64,000 bases of DNA. Source: Gigaspora margarita. Taxonomy: Eukaryota; Glomeromycota; Glomeromycetes; Diversisporales; Gigasporaceae. Positions 45,815 through 54,777 of the stretch are shown here, in pieces. The position numbers and the translations under genes were made by a program. A model generated the notes under the pieces. It was not told the origin of the DNA, ran no database searches, and saw only the letters and a list, made by a program, of their open reading frames with translations. The DNA lies in assembly GCA_009809945.1 (NCBI GenBank), contig WTPW01000358.1, forward strand, positions 18,008 to 82,007, read 5' to 3'. The number at the start of each line of letters is the position of its first letter. Positions within the stretch are counted from its first letter, which is position 1.

Positions 45815-46193
45815 AAATATTAATTTGAATATAATGAATAAATTATTAACATTGTGTTAAAATATTAATTGCATTGTTATTTATAATTAAGAGGCTATCA
45901 ATTATAGTAAAACCTCTAAATGTACTCAAATTCTGACCAAATATATAAGTCATGTATTAGATTAAAATTTGTATCAGATAAAATTTAAATACAAAGTTTT
46001 ATTAGAATAAGAGTTGGTGTCTATGTTGGATATTAGCAGAATTATAATAATTTTAATCTAAATTTGATGCATAACACACATATAATATTATAAATGTACT
46101 AAAATACATAGAGTACAAGTTTGATTCCTATAGAATGCATTAGAGAGATCTAATTATACTATTGTTTTATTGGCTACTATAGTAGGACCCCGA
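45815..46193. other. AT-rich interval, possibly an eroded TA-type MITE
   Basis: CAATTATAGTAAAACCTCTA near 45899 and its loose inverse near 46150 (GAGATCTAATTATACTATTG) may be decayed inverted ends. No gene is seen. Confidence 0.35.
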
Positions 46194-46363
46194 ACAATAT
46201 ATATAGAGGTTATATTAGGTTTAATATAAGATTTTGATAAAATTTAACCAAAATTTGAAAAAATTTGCAATTCTAATTGGTTGAACCTTATTTAGGCCAA
46301 TCAGAATTGCAGAAAAGTGGATAATGCATAAATATAACCTCGACTTGCATTGTTTGGGGTCCT
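46194..46363. mobile_element. Short MITE with AGGACCCCGAACAAT ends (170 bp)
   Basis: AGGACCCCGAACAATATATA is inverted at the right (GCATTGTTTGGGGTCCT). Same family as 5989-6168 and 51915-52397. Confidence 0.65.
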
Positions 46364-46709
46364 ACTCCATGGTCAGACATTTGTGTGATTGGCTGATGTA
46401 AATCAATTACCCAGGTAACTTATTTATATGTTTTAAAGTACTTTTTTAGAACTGAACATTTTACTAATAAAAAATCACCACAAAAGCTATTTCCAGCTTT
46501 GAATGAACGCTAATATTCACTATACAAAAGAATCTCAAAAGAATCTTTCTTCTTGTGGACTTTGCTTAGAAGACAAAATATATTGCTGTTTATTGGACCG
46601 TGAAATTGTACTGTGCAATGAGGGTAACTGGAAGTATTTTCGTCTAAAACTACTTTGTTTTGTAAGATTTAAAAAATTTCTTATTGCTACGTCAGCAAAT
46701 TTATAATAG

Positions 46710-48454
46710 CGTAATCTTACGTAAGATATTATAAACCGTAATATAAGCAAAATATTATATAATATATTTCAAAATATTTTGAATTATCAAATTTTCGAAA
46801 TATTACGAAAGTAATTTCGAAATATTTTGAAATAGGTTAACAAAATATTTCGATCCCTTTCAAAATAATTTAGGACTAGGAAACCAAGCTGGATCAGGAT
46901 CAGTAGGTCTGTAACCTGGATCGCGCATTAGACTGATTTTTTGAAATAGCTCTAAATAATTCGATGATATTCAAATTCTGTACTACAAGATCAGATTAGA
47001 TCTTTTGTTTATAATTAGATCTTCTATTTTTTTTCTTTCGCTTTTTTGTTTTTATTTCGTTTTATTTTTTATTTTCGTTTCATTTTTTGTTTTCATTTCA
47101 TTTTTTTGTTTTTATATTATTTTTACTTTTTTTTTAATTATTTTTTATTTCAGCACTTTTACAAGACACCTTTGCAAGAAAATATACAACATTTCAAAAC
47201 CTTGCGCATGTTTACTCAGACTTCTGACATATTCAAGAACACCAAGAATGCTTCTTTAGAGAATGATTTAGTTAGGCGCAAGTTTTCGCAAGTTTTCGCA
47301 AGGTTTTGCAAGTTTGTGCAAGTTTTTGCAAGGTTTTGCATCATTTATTTTTTTGTTTCGTGTTTTTTGTTTTTGTTTTCTTTTGTTTTATTTTAAATTT
47401 TTTTTATTAATTTATTATATTTTGGCACTTTGTGAGAACAGAACCCTTACTTCCTGGCACTTTGCAAGAAAAACAACCCAGACTTTTTCGGTACTTCGCG
47501 ACTTTTTTGGCATTTCGCAAGAACATTAACACGACTTTTGCAATTTCTGAATTTACAAGAATGCGAACTCCTATGAAGATTTGGGGCTTCGTTTATTTTT
47601 TTTTATTAGTTTGCTTACACTTTTTGTTTTTTTGTTTTTTTTTTTTACTTATTCTTTTAAATTTATTTTAGTTTATTTATTCCTAACTTCTTCAAAACTT
47701 TGCAACAATTTGCAAGAACCAACACTTCTAAGAAACGTTTTTATTTTGAAGTTTTTAGAAAAAGAGTGCGAAATGAAGTTTATAGCCAAAACAAAAGAAG
47801 TAGTCAAAGTGAAAACAATAGAAAACAAAGAAGCGAAGATAATAACTAACTGTGGGTGAGCGAAAATAAGTGTGTAGGGCTAGTTTTTTGTATATAGTGA
47901 TAGAATTAGAAGCGAAAAAGTGCGAAAGTATTTAAAATAATATATAATAATGTAAAAATAATACTGAAAAAATGTATAATAATTAAAATATAATATATAA
48001 TATAATATGTATAATATATAATAATAATAAATAAAAAAATAATAATAAATAAAAAAATGTAAAATTTTATAATAAATTGCAAAACCTTGCGAAATAAAGC
48101 GAAAACCTGTAAAAAAGCATGATTATGTGAATATGTATATCGTTTATTTATTTTTTAAAAATTTGCGAAAATTTGCCAAATATTGCGAAACAATGCGAAA
48201 TGATCCAAATATTGCGAAACAATGTGAAAATATCAAAATATTACCTCCTGCACGCATTAGTTTATTGATCTGCATGAGTACGCGATCCCTGTAGGAGGAG
48301 GTAATTTGCATTTTTTTATTTGGTATATTTTGAAATATTTTGAAATAATAACTGTAATATTACCGTAATCTAACGTAATATATTACATAATAAATCGTAT
48401 CAAACGTAAGATTTTTGCAATATTACGGGCCGTAATATCTTACGTAAGATTACG
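46710..48454. mobile_element. Word element with CGTAATCTTACGTAAGATAT ends (1745 bp)
   Basis: The outer 22 bp are a perfect inverted pair beginning CGTAATCTTACGTAAGATAT. GTAATAT, TTACGTAA, TTTCGAAATA and AAATATTTTGAAATA words crowd the outer 130 bp on each side. A target duplication is not clear. The interior has the T-rich and TTGCAAG region listed next. Confidence 0.7.
46980..48245. repeat. T-rich blocks alternating with TTTGCAAG/TTGCGAAA words
   Basis: Three T-rich stretches (47018-47150, 47336-47420, 47590-47680) alternate with blocks containing CACTTTGCAAGAA, CGCAAGTTTTCGCAAG and GCAAGGTTTTGCA. The right side (48065-48240) has TTGCGAAA and GCGAAACAATGCGAAA, the inverse sense of the word. 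It looks like a second word element inside 46710-48454. Phe-rich open frames here reflect base composition only. Confidence 0.6.
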
Positions 48455-48985
48455 TATATATAATTCACTGATGTAACTATTCAATTTGATAGGTACAAGC
48501 TCTTTAGCAATAGAAGGTTCAAGTTCATTATTTAAATTTAGTCGCTTTGTAGGAGTTGTCAACCATAAATTAAAGTTTTGGTTTATATACTGTATCGTAG
48601 ATTCTTTAATGGGTTTAGGTTTATTAACAATAAAATATTACTTTTTCTCAACTTTACGTGTATCTATCTATTCTCTAAGACATATATAATAATTTCATTT
48701 GTATATATTTAGTGGTTTGTAAGCTTTATAAGCTGCTTTCTATGATGATTTTTTTATCTTCTATTAGTAGTATTAAATGATAAAATTTAAAAATTATGTA
48801 ATTTGATTGGTTAATTATTATGGAAAATCATGGGTAGATCTACAAAAATTAACCAATCATACAAATACCAGCCTAAGAGGTCCTACTATAGTAATATAAT
48901 TGATAATCATGTGATTGATTTACATGTGTACATTACGTGACTGCACTGTTCTAAGGCAAAATCTATATTTTGATATGCCTGTGAC

Positions 48986-50142
48986 CAGTGTTTAAAATTC
49001 AAATCGAAAGTTATGTTCTCAAAAGAGCATAATTTTAATTTTTATTGTTCTCAAAAACTTTTTATTGTTCATTATATATTAAATATAATGAACATTAATT
49101 TTTAAAAAATGTTCATGTTTATATTAGATTCAAACAATATTGATATATATTATTTATTAATTTACAACAAAATTAATTCAAATTAATAAAATCAATAATA
49201 TAATAATTAATTCTATGATCAAGTTTGCACCATTTTTGGTATGCTAATTAAAAATTAAGCTTTTCTTACACTGCACTTACTAACTTGTAGTTTAATATAT
49301 AGTGAATTAAATTTATATCTAACTTTTATTAATAAAATAAATAGATTATAAATAAATAACTTATGCTCTGATAGTTTAATATAGTAAATAAAATAATTTT
49401 AATAAAGAATTTATTGTTAATAGAATAATAACTTATTTGAAAATAAATTCTATGCTTACAATTTACACACTAAGTTCATGCTTATCTATTAATAATTTTT
49501 TAAACTTTGTATATGATTTGTATTTTTTCAACATAACACAATGTATAATACAATTTAATTTCTAATAATTTTGTTAAAACTTCAAGTGCTTTTTATATTT
49601 GCTCATAGTAAAACAAGTCTTTCTATAATATTTTACTAATGCTACACAATAAATTAGAATCCAATTACTTTGTTATTTAACTATTTAAACTTTGTACTAA
49701 CAAATACTTTGTGTCTTTTTTACTTGCTTAGTATTAGCAAATCATTTGATCCAAATCATCTATATATAAGTCTATACAATAATGATACTCTCAATATAGA
49801 AACAAAGTGTATGGCAAATGAATGTTTTATTTTAAAATATTTAAAGGCTATTTTCTTAAATATTTATTTGTTATCCATATTGTACAACTTTAAACATATG
49901 TGCTATATAGTATATATATATGTACAGAATTTGTCATAAACAAATTATATTTAAAAATTTTATATAATTTATTGTTCTTATTAGTAAATCTAGAACATAA
50001 AAATTTTATAAATGTTCTCTTTGAGAACATTCCAAGAGGATAAAATGTTCTCAAATAAGAGAACCTTTTTTTAAATATCAATGTTCTTAAAAAAACTCAA
50101 ATGTTCATTGAGAACCATGAGAACATTGAATTTTAAACACTG
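48986..50142. mobile_element. hAT element, word GAGAAC/GTTCTC, long form (1157 bp)
   Basis: CCTGTGAC at 48978-48985 and CCTGTGCC at 50143-50150 match at 7 of 8. Ends CAGTGTTTAAAATTCAA are identical to those of 35277-35505. GTTCTC/GAGAAC words lie in the outer 120-180 bp, and about 850 bp of AT-rich DNA without a recognised gene separates them. It may be the longer parent form of the 229 bp element. Confidence 0.85.
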
Positions 50143-50145
50143 CCT

Positions 50146-51165
50146 GTGCCTACTTTTTTGATACTGATCAATATAAAAATCCTAGTAAAAATAAGAATTT
50201 TCAAAACCTTAAGTGAAGATATCTTGACAATTATAAGATCAAATTTGGCAAACCTTTTTATTCAAATTCTATACCTTCATAGAATTTAAATAAAAAAATT
50301 CATCAAATTTAATCAAGTAGTTGTTGAGTTAACTTTATTCCAAGTTAAAGAAAAATCAAAGTGCCTATCAAAATAGAAGTTGTATTAAATTTTTTAACAA
50401 AATTTGAGCGAAAATAACTTGATAACAATTTGATCAAATTTGATAAACATTTTTATTTGAATTCTATTGCTTTATAAAATTCAAATAAAAAATTTTTATT
50501 GAATTTAATCAAGTGGTTGTTAAGATATCTTACTTAAAGTTAAAGAAAAATCAAACAACCATCAAAATAGAAACTGTGCCAAATTTTTTTCTAAATTTGA
50601 GCTAAGATATCTTATCTTGACAACTATCTAATTAAATTCAATAAAACTTTTTTTATTTCTTTATAGAATTTAAATAAAAATGGTTTATCAAATTTAGTTA
50701 GATAGTTGTCAAGATATTTTCACAAATTTAAAAAAAATTTGTTACAGTTTTATTTTGATATTTTGACTTTGAGCAAAAATATCTTGACAACTACTTAAAT
50801 TTGATAATTTTTTTATTTGGATTATATGAGTTATAGAATTCAAATAAAAAAGTTTTATCAATTTTGAGCAAATAATTGTTAAAGTATTTTGCTCAAAGTT
50901 AGTTAAAAATTTGGTGCTGCTTCTATTATAATAGGTGTTTTGATTTTTCTCTGACTTTAAATGAAGATAACTTGACAACCACTTGACTAAATTTGATGAA
51001 TTTTTTTTATTTGAATTCTATAAAGCAATAGAATTCGAATAAAAAAGGTTTACCAAATTTGGTCTTATGGTTATCAAGATATTTTTGTTCAAAGTTTTAA
51101 AATTTTTATTTTTACTAGAATTTTCATGTTGATCAGTATCAAACAAGTAAGCACAGGAGTATCAA
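50146..51165. repeat. Second array of hairpin units inside a 1 kb palindrome
   Basis: Outer arms GATACTGATCAATATAAAAA and its inverse (ATGTTGATCAGTATCAAAC) enclose about five units with TATCTTGACAACTA, TTTGATCAAATTTGATAAA and GAATTCTATAG-CTTTATAGAATTC. The unit is related to that of 19150-24720. The frame at 50742-50978 is not a gene. Confidence 0.7.
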
Positions 51166-51914
51166 AAATGAATGTTTTGCATCCCTAAGCACTGCCTGTA
51201 GATTTATATTTTTAAATAATTTACCATATAGATAGACTTTTTTATAATTGATTTATTGTATAAATTGAATATCACAAATATTACATGATTGGTCATATTG
51301 CAGATCATTGAAAGCTAGCCAATCAAAATTTTAAATTACTAATATTGTTTTATATATATACAAACTAAAAAAACATTAAATTTATAAATTTATAATATCA
51401 GTTACAAGATATAGCCTAATGAGTGCTATTAATTATAAATCAAATGAGTTAACTTATCTGACTTTATATATAAATTTATACAAAAAAATTAGTTAAATTA
51501 AATTTATTTAAAAATATAAATATAAATATTTCTTTAAATTTTAAATACATATTCTTTAGAGTTTTAGTTCTTAACTCTAAGTAGTTTAAAAAGAATCTTT
51601 CTTTAAAGTTAACTAATTTTTTACTATATTTTAAGTCAAATAACTAACACACCCAAGCAATAATATGATTGGTTAAAATAATCTTTAAAATTAAAGAAGA
51701 TTCTATTAAGTAAAGGTTTTTTGTATTCTAATTGGAATTGTAAAAGAGGTTCTTCTGATTCTAATAATAGTTAAATCATTAAAATTGACTTAATAGGTCC
51801 CAAGATTCTTGGGATCAAAGAAGAATCTGCAAATTCACTATTATATAAAGTATTCTAAATTAGAATACTTTATGTAATAGTAAATTTGCTGATTATTATG
51901 TTCTCTTCTTTGAT

Positions 51915-52397
51915 AGGACCCTGAGCTATTGATAAATAGGTTAAAGAAACTGTAAAAGGGGGACGTCTAAAGCGGAGTAGATTCTTATAATATATTTTAT
52001 CGAATTAACCTTAGGGTTAGTGTCATCTTAAGTCTGGGTTAGAGAGGTTTTAGGTTATAAATATATAAGCAAAATTGCCTTCTTGACATTTTTAATTAAA
52101 ACACCAAGGCAGGTTTAGACTGCCATTTTTTGTATTTTTCAAGGTTTTCACTTCTCTTTTTTTTTTGCTTTGCCAAAGATTATCAACATTCGATAATTTG
52201 ATTGGTCAGGTGTCACGTGATTCTACTCCGCTTTAGATGACCCCTGTAAAAGGAAATTTTGGTAGAAAATTACCAAGCATTGCATTTTTAAATAGTAAAA
52301 TTTGCAAATTTTGGTCAAAAATAAGCATTCTTGAGCCAAATTTTGTATAAAAATAAGCAAACTAGGCACTGACCTATCTATATATAGCTCGGAGTCC
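51915..52397. mobile_element. MULE-type MITE with 9 bp target duplication
   Basis: TTCTTTGAT at 51906-51914 and 52398-52406 is a perfect 9 bp duplication, the MULE length. Ends AGGACCCTGAGCTATTGATA and, inverted, GGACTCCGAGCTATATATAG. It contains another MITE. Confidence 0.75.
51960..52244. mobile_element. Nested MITE with TCTAAAGCGGAGTAGAATCA ends, 9 bp duplication
   Basis: TGTAAAAGG at 51951-51959 and 52245-52253 is a perfect 9 bp duplication. Ends GGGACGTCTAAAGCGGAGTA and, inverted, GGGGTCATCTAAAGCGGAGT. TTAGGGTTAG units lie inside. An eroded relative is at 30560-30850. Confidence 0.8.
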
Positions 52398-52841
52398 TTC
52401 TTTGATCCCAAATATACCAAGCCAATTTTAATGATCTAACTACTATTAGAATTAAAGAACCTCCTCTACAACTTTCAATTAGAACACAAGAAACCTTTAC
52501 TTAATAGAATCTTCTTTAATATTTAAAGAATTATTTTAACCAATTATATTATTGCTTTAAATAATAATATAATTTTACAGATGTTATAAAGATAAAAAAT
52601 ATATTAATTTTAAAGAAAGTTTCTTTTCAAACTACTTAGAGTTAAGAACTAAAACTTTAAATTAAAAATTATTAAATACTAAAGAATATATATTTAAATT
52701 TAAAGAAAATTTATATGTACATTTTTAAATAAATTTAATTTAAATGTTTTTTTGCATAAATTTATATATAAAATTAAATAAGTCAACTCATTTGATTTAT
52801 ATTTAACAATATTTGAAACTTCTATACAAGGATATGTTTTG

Positions 52842-53090
52842 TAGGGTTCCGTAATTTGATTTGATCTTCAAATATTTGAATCAAATATTTGATCAAATTC
52901 AAATTCAAATTTGACTATATTTGATTTGATCAAATTCAAATCTGGCCAAATTTGATTTGATTTGGCAAATATTTGATTTGATTTGAAAATTACTATTAAA
53001 AATTCAAATTCAAATCAAATTCAAATCCAAATATTTGAATCAAATCAAATTCAAATCAGGGTCAATTTGATTTGAATTTGAGGAACCCTA
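52842..53090. mobile_element. hAT word element, word ATTTGAATTTGA (249 bp)
   Basis: ATGTTTTG at 52834-52841 and 53091-53098 is a perfect 8 bp duplication. Ends TAGGGTTCCG and, inverted, TAGGGTTCCT. Nearly all of the interior is ATTTGA/TCAAAT in both orientations (for example AATATTTGATCAAATTCAAA). Confidence 0.9.
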
Positions 53091-53274
53091 ATGTTTTGTA
53101 ACTAATATATATATGATAGTTTAATGAACTAAAAATTTAATTGATAATTTGCTAGTCACTTGGATGATAATTATAGTGTAACATAATACAGATTACATAT
53201 AAAAATTACTATAGGCAAAATGTAGTGTGCTTATATCTAAAACTATTTTTTATACTAAAAGTTAATAATACTTA

Positions 53275-53425
53275 GGGCAGTGTCATTAATCATCTGATTA
53301 TTTTTTATTAGAGGCCTACTCCCCCTCCCCCCTCTATAATATAGATTTGGTTAGGTTCCTATACATAATTTTAGCATTTTTTACACCCTTTCCTCTAAAA
53401 AATCACCTGATTTTTGTTACTTCCC
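53275..53425. mobile_element. Harbinger-type MITE with TTA duplication, copy 1
   Basis: TTA lies on both sides (53272-53274, 53426-53428). Ends GGGCAGTGTCATTAATCA and, inverted, GGGAAGTAACAAAAATCA. A 3 bp TTA duplication with GGG ends fits PIF/Harbinger MITEs. Confidence 0.7.
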
Positions 53426-53449
53426 TTATTGATTAATTAAAAGTTGTAG

Positions 53450-54080
53450 TAAGGATAGGAATTGGTTAAAAATTTTTAGTTAATTAGTCAGTCAACTAAA
53501 ACTGTTAGTCGTTAACTGACTAAAAATCGACTAATTGATTAATCGATTAATTGATTAGTTGACTAGTCGATTAGCTGATTAGTCGACTAATCGATTAGTT
53601 GACTAATCAACTAGTTGACTAATTGACTAGTTGATTAGTCGACTAATCAACTAGTCAATTAGTCAATTAGTCAATTAATCGATTAGTTAATTAATTGGCT
53701 AGTCAATAAATATGCAAAAAAATAAATACCAGAAATATAGTAATAAAAATAAAATAGATGATTAATCTAATCGACTAATTGACTAATCAACTAATCAATT
53801 AATCAACTAATCTATTAGTCAACTAATCAACTAGTCAATTAGTTGACTAATAGATTAGTCAACTAATCAATTAGTTGACTAATCAACTAATCAACTAGTC
53901 GACTAATCGACTAATCAACTAATCGACTAATTGACTAATTGACTAATCAACTAGTCGACTAATCAACTAATTGACTAATCAACTAATCGACTAATCGATT
54001 GACTGACTATGAAAAAATTTAGTTAATTAGTTGACTAATTATCATCTTATCAACTAATGACTATATGATTCCTATCCTTA
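53450..54080. mobile_element. hAT word element, word TTAGTCGACTAA (631 bp)
   Basis: AGTTGTAG at 53442-53449 and GGTTGTAG at 54081-54088 match at 7 of 8. Ends TAAGGATAGGAAT are a perfect 13 bp inverted pair. Apart from about 80 bp near 53700, the interior is a run of GACTAATCAACTAATCGATT-like words on both strands, about 500 bp in all. Confidence 0.9.
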
Positions 54081-54283
54081 GGTTGTAGAGACATTAAGAT
54101 GCATCTAACAGTAGTTAGATTATCCAAATCAGCCTAGTGGTTGCTAAGATATTGCTAAAAAATGATTGGCTAACTATTTCAATTTTCTATATAAACAACT
54201 ATTGTTTATACAGAAAATTTATATAGTTAACCAATCATTTGTTAGCAATATCTTACCAACTAATTTGGATGATCTAACCATTA

Positions 54284-54432
54284 GGGGAGTGGCAAAAATC
54301 AGGTGATTTTTTAGGGGAAAGGAAGTAAAAATTGCTAAAATTATATATAGAAACCTGTCCAAATCTATATTAAGAAGGGAGAGAAGGGGTAGGCCTCTAA
54401 TAAAAAACAATTAGTGATTAATGACATGGCCC
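54284..54432. mobile_element. Harbinger-type MITE with TTA duplication, copy 2
   Basis: Inverse orientation relative to 53275-53425. TTA at 54281-54283 and 54433-54435; ends GGGGAGTGGCAAAAATCA and, inverted, GGGCCATGTCATTAATCA. A fragment with ATCACCTGATTTTTTAGGGA is at 63640. Confidence 0.7.
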
Positions 54433-54777
54433 TTATTAGATGTATTTCAACAAGCTCTACAACTTTCAATTATTAGCTTAGTAAAAAAAGTTTTAAATAT
54501 AAGCATGCTACATTTTGCCAATAGTGATTTTATATATGATTTTGTATTATATTATACTATGATTATTATTCAGGTGACTATCAGATTATGAATTAATATA
54601 TATATTTTTTTTTTGGTATTAAGGTGAGGTCTTGCTTATATCTTTATTAGTAATTTAGAAAAGTTGCTACATGGAGTATACTTCTTTGTATAAATACAAA
54701 ATTTAAATTACATGCAAGAATTGAAGCTCAGACTAATTTATCTGCGACCTAAACCTACTAGAGTGGTCAAGACTCAC

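Larger units (their letters stand above)
51410..53103. mobile_element. Foldback element, family P, second copy
   Basis: TAATTATAAATCAAATGAGT, TTAACTTATCTGACTTTATA and further arms to about 51900 are inverted at 52400-52830. The centre is the near-perfect palindrome TATAAAGTATTCTAAATTAG with its inverse (51842-51890). It was entered by the MULE-type MITE at 51915 and the word element at 52842. Confidence 0.7.
53130..54599. repeat. Foldback family FB-1, copy at 54 kb, with four insertions
   Basis: ATTACTATAGGCAAAATGTA is inverted at 54500 (TACATTTTGCCAATAGTGAT), and CAGTAGTTAGATTATCCAAA, TGCTAAAAAATGATTGGCTA are inverted around CAACTATTGTTTATAC near 54200. Insertions: two TTA-flanked MITEs, the word element at 53450 and, in the right arm, the LINE. 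Confidence 0.7.

Noticed and set aside
47005-47671. Several Phe-rich frames suggesting membrane proteins
   Set aside because: They follow T-rich low-complexity blocks; the same effect appears at 10489-10622 and 37740.
53450-54080. Possible CRISPR array because of dense short repeats
   Set aside because: Repeats are degenerate, self-complementary and without unique spacers; inverted ends and an 8 bp duplication show a transposable element in a eukaryotic context.
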